From positions 1 to 36,988 of the forward strand of contig CANRBT010000004.1 of assembly GCA_947628935.1 (NCBI GenBank): 36,988 bases of DNA. The letters run 5' to 3'. The DNA is from an uncultured Roseburia sp. Lineage in GTDB: Bacteria > Bacillota > Clostridia > Lachnospirales > Lachnospiraceae. Made by a program: the position numbers and the translations under genes. The notes under the pieces are model-generated. The model saw only the letters and a list, made by a program, of their open reading frames with translations, searched no databases and was not told the origin of the DNA. Positions within the stretch are counted from its first letter, which is position 1. Each line of letters begins with the position of its first letter. This document shows, in pieces, positions 28,390-36,988 of this stretch.

Positions 28390-29478
28390 TCACCTCGCAT
28401 ACTTTTTTCTCTGCTCCTCCAAAAACTCCGGCATGTCAAAATAGCTGATCTTCATCGCCCGCTTGACGTCGGCGAGCGTTTTTGCCGCCTCGCGCTGCGC
28501 TGCCCTGCTGCCCTCGTGCAGGATCTCGTACACGTCCTCGATGCGCCGCTCATACTCCCTGCGGCGCGCGCGGATCGGGGCGAGCTCCTCCTGCATGACA
28601 TTGTTCAAAAACTTCTTGACCTTGACGTCGCCCAGCCCGCCTCGCTGATAATGCGCCTTCAGCTCATCCAGGTTCGCATATTCCGGCAGGTACTCCGCAA
28701 AGTGCGCATCCGTGCAGAACGCATCCAGATAGGTGAACACGGTATTGCCCTCCAGATGTCCCGGATCCTCCACGCGCAGATGCTCCGGGTCCGTGAACAT
28801 CGTCATGATCTTTTTGCGCACCTCCTCCTCCGGCTCGGAGAGATAGATGCAGTTGCCCAGAGACTTGCTCATCTTCGCCTTGCCGTCCGTTCCCGGCAGA
28901 CGCAGGCATGCCTTGTTGTCCGGCAGGAGGATCTGCGGGTCCACGAGGGTCTCCCCGTAGACGGCGTTGAACTTGTGCACGATCTCCTTCGTCTGCTCCA
29001 ACATCGGCATCTGGTCCTCGCCCACGGGCACCGTCGTCGCGCGGAACGCCGTGATGTCCGCCGCCTGGCTGACCGGGTAAGTGAAAAATCCCACAGGGAT
29101 GCTTGCCTCGAAGTTCCTCTGCTGAATCTCCGCCTTCACAGTCGGGTTGCGCTGCAGGCGCGATACCGTCACAAGATTCAGATAATAGAACGTCAGCTCC
29201 GTCAGCTCCGTCACGTACGACTGGATAAAGATATTGGACCTGGCAGGGTCGATCCCCACAGACAGATAGTCGAGCGCCACCTCCATAATGTTGTCCCGCA
29301 CCTTCTCGGGATGATCCGCATTGTCCGTCAGCGCCTGGGCGTCCGCGATCATGATGAAGATCTTGTCGAACTCCCCGGAATCCTGCAGCTCCACCCTGCG
29401 TTTTAAGGAACCGACGTAATGTCCCACATGCAGCTTCCCCGTCGGACGGTCGCCGGTCAAAATAATCTTCTCCGCCAT
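28390..29478 (-). CDS. trpS: Tryptophan--tRNA ligase
   Basis: IILTGDRPTGKLHVGHYVGSL, GEDQMPMLEQTKEIVHKFN, KMSKSLGN. Confidence 0.95.
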   Translation of the reverse strand: MAEKIILTGDRPTGKLHVGHYVGSLKRRVELQDSGEFDKIFIMIADAQALTDNADHPEKVRDNIMEVALDYLSVGIDPARSNIFIQSYVTELTELTFYYLNLVTVSRLQRNPTVKAEIQQRNFEASIPVGFFTYPVSQAADITAFRATTVPVGEDQMPMLEQTKEIVHKFNAVYGETLVDPQILLPDNKACLRLPGTDGKAKMSKSLGNCIYLSEPEEEVRKKIMTMFTDPEHLRVEDPGHLEGNTVFTYLDAFCTDAHFAEYLPEYANLDELKAHYQRGGLGDVKVKKFLNNVMQEELAPIRARRREYERRIEDVYEILHEGSRAAQREAAKTLADVKRAMKISYFDMPEFLEEQRKKYAR

Positions 29479-29552
29479 CTCTTCCTCCATCTAAGCAGAT
29501 CCGCGTGTATATTCACCTGTCCCGCAGGCAACGATCTGTTTTCGCTCTGTCT

Positions 29553-29581
29553 ATTATACACGTTTTGCCCGGGGAGTTCAA
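29553..29581 (-). promoter_or_regulatory. trpS promoter
   Basis: Minus strand TTGAAC-N17-TATAAT. Confidence 0.65.
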
Positions 29582-30645
29582 TGTGAAAAAATGTGGAGAA
29601 CGCCGCGGTCATTCAGGCTCTTGGCAAGCGAGACTGCGAACGGCAGCACAAACAGACCCACGATCCCAAAAAAGCGAAGCCCCAGGATCATGCACGGCAG
29701 CATCACCACGGGGGATAGTCCCATCTGCCGCCCTACCAGGCGCGGTTCCGCCACATTGCGGACGACCGTGATCACCAGATAGAGGATCAGGATCCCGATC
29801 CCCATTCGAAGATCGCCGGACGCCAGCGCGATGACCGCCCATGGGATCAGCACGGTCCCCGTGCCAAGCACGGGGAGGATATCGAGCACGGCAATGACCG
29901 CGGCAACTGCAAACGCCCCGTCGATGCGCAGCAGCAAAAACCCCAGAGAGAGCTCCGAGAAGGTAATGAGCATGATCACACAGTACGATCGCGCACATCT
30001 GCGCATCGTCCCGATCAGATATTCTCTGACATCACAGACCGTCTTCTGCCATCGCCCGGGGATCTGACGCTTGAGGAACCGGACGATCTCCGGGAAATCC
30101 AGCTCCATGAACACGGTCGCGATCACCATGAGCAGCACATTCATACACACCCCCGGCAGATAGGACGCCACATCCGACACGCCGTCAAACACCCGCTCCG
30201 AGACGCTCGCGACCATCTTTCCCACAGGCGCCGTGTTCCCCGCGGTTTCCCCTGTCAGGATGTCCGCCGCCACATGCTCCGTCCAGCGCGAAAATGTCCG
30301 CACCATGGGCGCCATCGTCTCCGACACAAATCTTGTGATGTCCTCATATACCCCGCCAAGCAGATGCACGATCCGATTTCCCAGCAGATACAGCAGCGCC
30401 GCCAGCGCACAGTAAAAAAGCGCGACCGTCACCACAGCTGCCAGCTTTCGGCGGATATGCAGACGCTCCGCGGCAAACGACACGGGTTTGGACAATCCCC
30501 ATGCCACAAAAAAAGCGAGGACAAAGGGCAAAAGCACAGAGCCTGCATACCGCACGAGCAGTGTCACGATGACAGCCCATACGCCCCAGTATGCGACCTT
30601 GATCAAAAACTCCTTCTGGCTCTTGATACGTTCCTCTCTGTCCAT
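29578..30645 (-). CDS. AI-2E-family/YtvI-like membrane protein
   Basis: Multi-TM; VLLPFVLAFFVAWGLSKPVSFAAERL, LDILPVLGTGTVLIPWAVIALASGD, EPRLVGRQMGLSPVVMLPCMILGLRFFGIVGLFVLP. Confidence 0.85.
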   Translation of the reverse strand: MDREERIKSQKEFLIKVAYWGVWAVIVTLLVRYAGSVLLPFVLAFFVAWGLSKPVSFAAERLHIRRKLAAVVTVALFYCALAALLYLLGNRIVHLLGGVYEDITRFVSETMAPMVRTFSRWTEHVAADILTGETAGNTAPVGKMVASVSERVFDGVSDVASYLPGVCMNVLLMVIATVFMELDFPEIVRFLKRQIPGRWQKTVCDVREYLIGTMRRCARSYCVIMLITFSELSLGFLLLRIDGAFAVAAVIAVLDILPVLGTGTVLIPWAVIALASGDLRMGIGILILYLVITVVRNVAEPRLVGRQMGLSPVVMLPCMILGLRFFGIVGLFVLPFAVSLAKSLNDRGVLHIFSH

Positions 30646-30750
30646 ACGTCCCTTTTCTCCTCCCCGTCCCGTCATCACGCCAGTGCGTTTTCACACGCTG
30701 CCTTTGCTCTTAGCTATCTCCAACTCTTTCCTTCTCATTCTCCTTTTTGC

Positions 30751-30781
30751 AAAAAAAAGAGGCAAAGCGCACCGCTTTGCC
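30751..30781 (-). terminator. Intrinsic terminator of the IreB-to-lactonase operon
   Basis: Minus strand GGCAAAGCG-GTG-CGCTTTGCC followed by TCTTTTTTTT. Confidence 0.85.
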
Positions 30782-30798
30782 CCATGACATCCCGTTCC

Positions 30799-31860
30799 CT
30801 ATGCTTCCTGATCCAGCCGCATCATATAGATACAGTTCGGTTTATCCACCTTGATGCCGGGCGCCTCCTGCAGGGAATACTTTTTCTCATAGCTGATCCG
30901 GTAGGAAAAGATATCGTTGGTATTGTTGTTCAACGTCAGATAATGCTGTTCATCCGGATAGATGGCGAGCATCTTCGGATAATCGCTGTTGACCTTCGTC
31001 TCGAACACCTGCGTGAGCATGCCCGTCTCCTGGTCGATCTCATAGCAGATCACCGTGTTGATGCCGGAGTTGCTGCAGAAAAGGTATCTGCCGCTCTTTG
31101 AGATCTCCATACCGGACGCCGCGCAGATATCCTCCTTGGTCGATATCGTATCGATCGTCTGGATCTTCTCGAATACCGGCTCCTCCTTCACCACGGAGTA
31201 ACGGTAGACCTCCACGACATTCAGCAGCTCATAGAGGATATACGCGTATCTGCCGTCCCTCGAAAAACGGATCATACGCGGGGCGGATTCCATCGGTCCG
31301 CGGATGATGTCGATCAGCTTGAGCTTCCCGAACTGATAATCCACCTTGTAGATCTTGACCTGGTCGAGTCCGTTGTCTACCGCACAGAGAAATTTCTGAT
31401 CCGGCGTCAGCTTGACACAGTCCACATGCGGAATGAAATTGCGCTGTGCAATGCTCCTGCCCATGCCCTTGTGGAACACGCCGTCCGCGATATCGCCGAT
31501 GCCTCCGTCCGGAAGCAGACGCATCATGCTGACGCGCCCGTCGTGGTGTCCCCCCACGAACAGATAACGGTTCTCATCGTCCACCTCCACATAACAGCCG
31601 CGCATCCCGCCGATCCACTGCTTGTTGATCGGAACCAGATCGCCGTCTTTCTGCACGGCAAATGCCTCTACCCCCTCATCCGCGATAGAGTACAGGAATC
31701 TGTGATTCTTTGACACCACCAGATCCGAAGGGTTGTTGATCGGAACGACCTTGCGCTCCGTCATCTGCCCCTGCTCCACATCCACGTCATAGATATGGAT
31801 CCCTACGCTGTTTTCATGGGTATAGGTGCCCACATACGCCACATATCTGTCCTGCTTCAT
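30799..31860 (-). CDS. Beta-propeller lactonase-family protein
   Basis: YVAYVGTYTHENSVGIHIYDVD..., repeated propeller blades (SKNHRFLYSIADEGVEAFAV; TPDQKFLCAVDNGLDQVKIYKVD; SKSGRYLFCSNSGINTVICYEID). Confidence 0.82.
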   Translation of the reverse strand: MKQDRYVAYVGTYTHENSVGIHIYDVDVEQGQMTERKVVPINNPSDLVVSKNHRFLYSIADEGVEAFAVQKDGDLVPINKQWIGGMRGCYVEVDDENRYLFVGGHHDGRVSMMRLLPDGGIGDIADGVFHKGMGRSIAQRNFIPHVDCVKLTPDQKFLCAVDNGLDQVKIYKVDYQFGKLKLIDIIRGPMESAPRMIRFSRDGRYAYILYELLNVVEVYRYSVVKEEPVFEKIQTIDTISTKEDICAASGMEISKSGRYLFCSNSGINTVICYEIDQETGMLTQVFETKVNSDYPKMLAIYPDEQHYLTLNNNTNDIFSYRISYEKKYSLQEAPGIKVDKPNCIYMMRLDQEA

Positions 31861-33107
31861 CGACCTTCACCATCCTCCTCTTTTCTTCGCAAGATATCAT
31901 ACTGCTCCAGCGGCTCCCCGACGTCCACAAAGAGCGTCTGCTTCGGGTGCGGCGCGGACTCCATGTCCCTGCCGTCCTCATCGACGATCCGTCTCACCAC
32001 AACGTTCCGGTCGGCTCCGCCCGGCGTCATGACCTCGATCCGCTCCCCGACGGAGAACTTATTGCGCTGTTCCACGCGGTAGAGTCCCTCGGCATTCCGC
32101 CCTTCAATGGTTCCAAGATAAGTATATTCCCTCACATAGGTGCTGTTGTCGTAAATCTGCGCCTCGTCCGACGGCTTTCCGAAAAAAAATCCCGTCGAAA
32201 ACCGGCGATAGGTGCAATCGGACACCTGATCCATATACCACGGCAGCCGCTCCCGGTACAGCTCCCGCGATTGCAGGCAGTCATCGATCGCCTGCCGGTA
32301 GCTGCGCGCCACGGTCGCAACATAGAGGGCTGTCTTCATTCTACCCTCTATTTTAAAACTGTCAATACCCGCATCGAGCAATTCCGGAATATGTTCGATC
32401 ATACACAGGTCTCTGGAATTGAACAAAAACGTCCCCCGCTCGTTTTCATACACGGGAAGATACTCGTTCGGACGGCTCTCCTCCACGACCGCGTATTTCC
32501 AGCGGCAGGGATGGGTACATGCACCCTGATTGGCGTCACGCCCCGTAAAATAATTGGACAGCAGACATCTCCCCGAATAGGAAATGCACATGGCGCCGTG
32601 GACAAACGTCTCGATCTCCAGCTCCTGCGGGATATGCTCCCGGATCTCCCGGATCTCCACCAGCGAGAGCTCCCTCGCCGAGACGACACGCTTTGCGCCC
32701 TGCGCATACCAGAACCGGTACGTCCCGTAATTCGTATTGTTCGCCTGCGTGCTGATGTGGATCTCCGTCCCGGGGCAGACCTCCCGCGCGATCGCAAACA
32801 CGCCGGGATCCGAGATGATCAGCGCGTCCGGTCCCTGCTCCATCGCCGCCAGCTCCTCAAAGTAGCCGCGCACGCCGGCGAGATCCGCATTGTGCGCCAG
32901 AATGTTTGCCGTGACATACACCTTTACCCCGCGGGCATGTGCGAACGCGATGCCCTGCGCGATCTCCCCCATGGAAAAATTCTTTGCCTTTGCCCGAAGC
33001 CCGTATGCCTCTCCCCCGATGTACACTGCATCCGCACCGTACATCACAGCCACCTTCAGCACCTCCAGGCTGCTCGCCGGCAGCAGCAATTCCGGTCTCC
33101 TCATCAC
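31857..33107 (-). CDS. Peptidase U32 family protein (TrhP-like)
   Basis: RPELLLPASSLEVLKVAVMYGADAVYIGGEAYGLRAKAKNFS, ETFVHGAMCISYSGRCLLSNYFTGRDANQGACTHPCRWKY. Confidence 0.93.
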   Translation of the reverse strand: MMRRPELLLPASSLEVLKVAVMYGADAVYIGGEAYGLRAKAKNFSMGEIAQGIAFAHARGVKVYVTANILAHNADLAGVRGYFEELAAMEQGPDALIISDPGVFAIAREVCPGTEIHISTQANNTNYGTYRFWYAQGAKRVVSARELSLVEIREIREHIPQELEIETFVHGAMCISYSGRCLLSNYFTGRDANQGACTHPCRWKYAVVEESRPNEYLPVYENERGTFLFNSRDLCMIEHIPELLDAGIDSFKIEGRMKTALYVATVARSYRQAIDDCLQSRELYRERLPWYMDQVSDCTYRRFSTGFFFGKPSDEAQIYDNSTYVREYTYLGTIEGRNAEGLYRVEQRNKFSVGERIEVMTPGGADRNVVVRRIVDEDGRDMESAPHPKQTLFVDVGEPLEQYDILRRKEEDGEGR

Positions 33108-33760
33108 CCGCTCCCCTTCTCACATTTTACGCTGACCGCGATCCCGTCCCCCGCCGAGAGCAGCGAGGTCACAAGCTTCGGGTGGTGCGTCAGCTCGTAC
33201 AGATATTCCCGCATCCTCTTATGGATCGTGCGGTCCCGCCTCGTCACAGCGAACCGCGACTCCAAAATATCTCCCTCCTGCAGCACATTGTCGGAGACGA
33301 GTACGGCGCCCTCCTCCATCAGCCGAAGGATCTCCGGCAAAAAATTGAGATACTGCCCCTTCGCGGCGTCCATAAAAACAAAATCGAACGGTCCGACCTG
33401 CTCGGGCAGCCGCTCTGCGGCATCTCCCTCCAGCAGCGTGATCTCATCCTCCCGCCCTGCCCTGCGGAAATTCTCACGCGCGGCTAAGATCCTCCTTCGA
33501 TCGTGTTCGATCGTTGTGATACACGCGCCCTTTGGCGCATACTCTGCCATAAACAGTGCGGAAAAACCGACCGCCGTCCCCACCTCAAGGATGCGCATCG
33601 GTCTCTTCAGCACGAGCAGCAGCCTCAAAAAATTCTGCGTCTCCCTGCGGATGACCGGCACCTGGCAGCCAAGCGCCTCCCCCTCGATCTCATCCAAAAG
33701 CGGACTGTTCCCCGCATCCAGAGAACGGATGTAGGCAGCCAGACGTTCCTCCGCCGTCAC
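33104..33760 (-). CDS. O-methyltransferase (TrmR-like)
   Basis: LEVGTAVGFSALFMAEYAPKGACITTIEHD, FDFVFMDAAKGQYLNFLPEI; next to a U32 gene as in B. subtilis yrrM-yrrN. Confidence 0.88.
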   Translation of the reverse strand: MTAEERLAAYIRSLDAGNSPLLDEIEGEALGCQVPVIRRETQNFLRLLLVLKRPMRILEVGTAVGFSALFMAEYAPKGACITTIEHDRRRILAARENFRRAGREDEITLLEGDAAERLPEQVGPFDFVFMDAAKGQYLNFLPEILRLMEEGAVLVSDNVLQEGDILESRFAVTRRDRTIHKRMREYLYELTHHPKLVTSLLSAGDGIAVSVKCEKGSG

Positions 33761-34218
33761 GGCTGCTCTCCTTCGTCTGTTTCCTCCGTCCCGGATTCCT
33801 CTGTCTGACCGCTCTCTTCCTCCGTGTCCCCGGACTCTGTGTCCTCCTGTTCCTCGGGGACAGCCGCCATGACGACGATCATATCCTTTCCCGACATCGA
33901 GGTATTCAGCGTATAAATCCCCGGCTGGAGCTTCCCGGAATATGCGGACAGCTTCAACTGTGCAAAGAACAGCAGTCCGTCCCGGACCAGCCCCTCCTCC
34001 TCCAGCATGTTCCCAATCTCCATCTCGGACATATCGGATGTGACAGATACCACGACCTCTTTTCCCGGCGCATCGCTGACCGGCTCCTCTGTGAACACGC
34101 GGTAGCCAAAATCATAGCAGTATCTGCCGAGCTGAATGAGACCGACGACAACGGCGAGCGTCACCAATATGGAAAAACTGATACTGACAAATTTTAATAT
34201 GATCCGGTTCCACTTCAT
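33757..34218 (-). CDS. Short MltG/YceG-like protein lacking the catalytic region
   Basis: N-terminal TM then VVVSVTSDMSEMEIGNMLEEEGLVRDGLLFFAQLKLSAYSGKLQPGIYTLNTSMSGKDMIVVM (MltG LysM-like subdomain), ending in an acidic tail. Confidence 0.75.
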   Translation of the reverse strand: MKWNRIILKFVSISFSILVTLAVVVGLIQLGRYCYDFGYRVFTEEPVSDAPGKEVVVSVTSDMSEMEIGNMLEEEGLVRDGLLFFAQLKLSAYSGKLQPGIYTLNTSMSGKDMIVVMAAVPEEQEDTESGDTEEESGQTEESGTEETDEGEQP

Positions 34219-34224
34219 GACATT

Positions 34225-35889
34225 CTACACTTCCATAATGATCGGCATGATCATCGGGCGCCTCTTGGTCTCCTTCCACACAAAATCCCCGAGGGAATCC
34301 TTAATCTCCGTCTTGATCTTGCCCCAGTCGGTAATCCCCTTGTCCATACAGTACTGCATCTTCTCGTCGAGGACGTTCTTCGCCTCCTCCATCAGGCTCT
34401 CCGCGCCGCGGACATACACAAAACCGCGGGAGACGATGTCCGGTCCCGCCAGAAGCTGCCCGGAGCCGCCCTCCAGGGTCATCACGACGATGATGATGCC
34501 GTCCTCCGCCAGGTGCTGGCGGTCGCGCAGCACGATGTTCCCGACGTCGCCCACGCCAAGTCCGTCCACCATGATCGCCCCTGTGTGGACCTTGCCTGTC
34601 ACCTTCGCGCTCTCCTCATCCAGCTCCAGCACATCTCCGGAGGAGAGCAGGAATATGTTCTCCTTGCTGATGCCAAGCTCCTCCGCCACCTTCGCCTGCG
34701 CGATCAGATGACGATATTCTCCATGCACAGGAATCGCATACTTTGGCCGCACCAAAGAATAGATCAGCTTGATCTCCTCCTGGCAGGCATGTCCCGATAC
34801 ATGCACGTCCTGGAAGATCACGTTCGCCCCCTTCATCGACAGCTCGTTGATGATGCGGGAGACCGCTTTTTCGTTTCCCGGGATCGGGTTCGAGCTGAGC
34901 ACGATCGTGTCGTTCGGCTTGATCGTCACCTTTCTGTGAATACCGCTTGCCATGCGCGAGAGCGCAGCCATCGCCTCCCCCTGGCTCCCGGTCGTGATCA
35001 GGACCGTCTGCTCGTCCGGATAATGCTTCAGCTCCTCGATATCGATCAGCGTGTTGTCCGGGATGTTGATGTAGCCGAGCTCGGACGCGATCCCGATGAT
35101 GTTGACCATGCTGCGCCCCTCGACGACCACCTTGCGCCCATACTTGTACGCCGTGTTGATGATCTGCTGTACGCGGTCGACATTCGAGGCAAATGTCGCC
35201 ACGATGATACGGCTGTTCTTATGATCGGCGAACAGCTCGTCAAACGTGCGCCCCACAGTCTTCTCAGACTTCGTAAAGCCCGGCCGCTCCGCGTTGGTGC
35301 TGTCGCACATCAGCGCCAGCACGCCCTTCTTTCCGATCTCCCCGAACCGCTGCAGATCGATCGCATCCCCGAACACAGGCGTGTAATCGACCTTAAAGTC
35401 ACCCGTGTGTACGACCGTTCCCGCCGGGGAATAGATCGCCAGCGCCGCCGCATCCTGGATGCTGTGGTTCGTCTTGATGAACTCTACGCGGAAGCACCCC
35501 AGATTGATATGCTGCCCGTACCTGACGACCTTGCGCTTCACCTTGGTGAGCATATTGTTCTCTCTGAGCTTGTGCTCAATAATACCGTTTGTCAGCTTCG
35601 TGGAATAGATCGGCACGTTGATCTCCTTTAGCACATAGGGGATCGCCCCGATATGATCCTCATGCCCGTGCGTGATAAAAAATCCCTTGACCTTCTCCGC
35701 ATTGTCCCGCAGATAACTGATATCCGGGATCACCAGATCGATCCCGTACATGTCGTCCTCCGGGAACGACAGACCGCAATCCACGACGATCATACTGTCT
35801 TCGTACTCAAAGGCAGTGATATTCATTCCGATCTGCTCAAGACCGCCCAGCGGTATGATCTTAAGCTTTGCATTTTTTTCTTTTTTCAA
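34225..35889 (-). CDS. rnj: Ribonuclease J
   Basis: KIIPLGGLEQIGMNITAFEYEDSMIVVDCGLSFPEDDMYGIDLVIPD, FFITHGHEDHIGAIPYVL, VHVSGHACQEEIKLIYSLVRPKYAIPVHGEYRHL. Confidence 0.96.
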   Translation of the reverse strand: MKKEKNAKLKIIPLGGLEQIGMNITAFEYEDSMIVVDCGLSFPEDDMYGIDLVIPDISYLRDNAEKVKGFFITHGHEDHIGAIPYVLKEINVPIYSTKLTNGIIEHKLRENNMLTKVKRKVVRYGQHINLGCFRVEFIKTNHSIQDAAALAIYSPAGTVVHTGDFKVDYTPVFGDAIDLQRFGEIGKKGVLALMCDSTNAERPGFTKSEKTVGRTFDELFADHKNSRIIVATFASNVDRVQQIINTAYKYGRKVVVEGRSMVNIIGIASELGYINIPDNTLIDIEELKHYPDEQTVLITTGSQGEAMAALSRMASGIHRKVTIKPNDTIVLSSNPIPGNEKAVSRIINELSMKGANVIFQDVHVSGHACQEEIKLIYSLVRPKYAIPVHGEYRHLIAQAKVAEELGISKENIFLLSSGDVLELDEESAKVTGKVHTGAIMVDGLGVGDVGNIVLRDRQHLAEDGIIIVVMTLEGGSGQLLAGPDIVSRGFVYVRGAESLMEEAKNVLDEKMQYCMDKGITDWGKIKTEIKDSLGDFVWKETKRRPMIMPIIMEV

Positions 35890-35907
35890 ACCGTTACCTC
35901 CAAAATC

Positions 35908-36165
35908 TTAGTACGCAATATCTGCATCATCGATCAGCTCCGCAAAGATCCTTCCGACGGCGGAAAGCTCCGCATCGTCCTCCACCATCTCATAGATGGC
36001 TTCCTCGCGCTCCGTTCCGACCTCCTTCAGGATATACGCATCGCAGTCTCCGTCCTCCCGCTCTGTCACGAACAGGTATCTCATCCCGTTTACCTGAGTT
36101 TCCTCCACCACAAAAAATTCGAGTTCCTCCCCGGTATCAGGCTCGACAAACGTTATTTTTCCCAT
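35908..36165 (-). CDS. DUF1292-family protein
   Basis: ITFVEPDTGEELEFFVVEETQVNGMRYLFVTEREDGDCDAYILKEV; located downstream of ruvX. Confidence 0.88.
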   Translation of the reverse strand: MGKITFVEPDTGEELEFFVVEETQVNGMRYLFVTEREDGDCDAYILKEVGTEREEAIYEMVEDDAELSAVGRIFAELIDDADIAY

Positions 36166-36186
36166 ATATGCTCCATTTCTGTTCCT

Positions 36187-36615
36187 TTAGGATTCCCTTG
36201 GCAGAGAATCCAGATAGCCCTGCAATATGAACACAGCGGCGATCTCGTCCACATACTCTTTCCGCTTTTCGCGGCGGATGCCAAGCTCCATCATGTGTCG
36301 CTCTGCCGCCACAGTCGTCAGCCGCTCATCCCACAAAATGACAGGAAGCCCCGTGCGCCGCTCCAGCATCCGGGCAAACTCGCGCGTCTGCTCGCAGCGC
36401 TCTCCCTCCGTGTTGTTCATGTTCTTGGGATAGCCCAGCACGATGCGCCCGACCTGGTACTCCTGCGCGATTGCCTCGATCCGCGCCAGAGACTGCCGCA
36501 GCCGCTTTGCAGACTCCCTCCGTATGATCTCAAGCCCCTGTGCCGTAAGGTGCAGCTCGTCGCTGACTGCGACCCCGACCGTCTTGGCGCCGAAATCCAA
36601 TCCTAAAATACGCAT
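36187..36615 (-). CDS. ruvX: Holliday junction resolvase RuvX/YqgF
   Basis: [72 protein letters not shown]. Confidence 0.94.
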   Translation of the reverse strand: MRILGLDFGAKTVGVAVSDELHLTAQGLEIIRRESAKRLRQSLARIEAIAQEYQVGRIVLGYPKNMNNTEGERCEQTREFARMLERRTGLPVILWDERLTTVAAERHMMELGIRREKRKEYVDEIAAVFILQGYLDSLPRES

Positions 36616-36621
36616 AACTCC

Positions 36622-36885
36622 CTATTCCCAATGATTGTTCCTGATATAGGCACGAAGTACCTCCTCCACCAGTTCGTCCCGCTCCACCTTCATGATCAGA
36701 CTCCTTGCATTATTATGACTGGTGATATAGGTCGGATCTCCAGACATAATATATCCAACGATCTGATTGACCGGATTGTAGCCCTTCTCGGACAGCGCGC
36801 GATACACGATCGCAAGCACGTCGCTCACCCGAAGCTCCGGTTCCTTCTCCACTTTGAAATATTGTGTGTTATTGATATTCTGCAT
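36622..36885 (-). CDS. IreB-family regulatory phosphoprotein
   Basis: MQNINNTQYFKVEKEPELRVSDVLAIVYRALSEKGYNPVNQIVGYIMSGDPTYITSHNNARSLI; start set to 36885. Confidence 0.94.
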   Translation of the reverse strand: MQNINNTQYFKVEKEPELRVSDVLAIVYRALSEKGYNPVNQIVGYIMSGDPTYITSHNNARSLIMKVERDELVEEVLRAYIRNNHWE

Positions 36886-36937
36886 ACCTGTCACGCCCTT
36901 ATATCTGCCCGGAATGTCCAAAAGCATTGCTGTTTCT

Positions 36938-36966
36938 ATTCTAATATAGATCGTCCCAAAATTCAA
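36938..36966 (-). promoter_or_regulatory. Promoter of the IreB-ruvX operon
   Basis: Minus strand TTGAAT-N17-TAGAAT. Confidence 0.7.
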
Positions 36967-36988
36967 CCTAAAGATTCGTCAGAAACGC

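Noticed and set aside
28297-29406. 369 aa plus-strand ORF
   Set aside because: Antisense to trpS; shadow ORF.
31947-33734. 595 aa plus-strand ORF
   Set aside because: Antisense to the U32 and methyltransferase genes; Arg/His/Leu/Pro-rich composition typical of shadow ORFs in GC-rich DNA, with no recognisable domain.
34513-35631. 372 aa plus-strand ORF
   Set aside because: Antisense to RNase J; shadow ORF.

Overview
Chromosomal segment of a spore-forming, GC-rich Firmicute, most likely Clostridia/Lachnospiraceae (taxonomy inferred from gene content only). From left to right: a frameshifted gene remnant and regulated promoter at the left edge; a PAP2 phosphatase; an AT-richer island with an HxlR-type regulator divergent from two tandem radical SAM paralogues; a sporulation/competence block (spoIIP, gpr, divergent rpsT, holA, MCP, comEC, GerMN lipoprotein, histidine kinase, response regulator, comEA lipoprotein); an orphan solute-binding protein; an arginine locus (argD, argB, argJ, GNAT, argC, divergent argG); SCP2-like, MocR-like and DUF2225 proteins; glnS; a DUF6033-like protein; trpS; a YtvI/AI-2E family protein; and a long operon IreB-RuvX-DUF1292-RNase J-short MltG-like protein-TrmR-like methyltransferase-U32 peptidase-lactonase. 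Best leads: (1) a response regulator/kinase/GerMN lipoprotein trio resembling MtrA-MtrB-LpqB, embedded between comEA and comEC, with two OmpR-style hexamer-N5-hexamer repeats directly upstream of the operon promoter; (2) an HxlR/tandem radical SAM island with a GTAC-type palindromic operator; (3) ARG-box-like operators over both divergent arg promoters; (4) a catalytic-domain-less MltG-like protein at the usual mltG position. No rRNA, tRNA, CRISPR array or intact mobile element was recognised.
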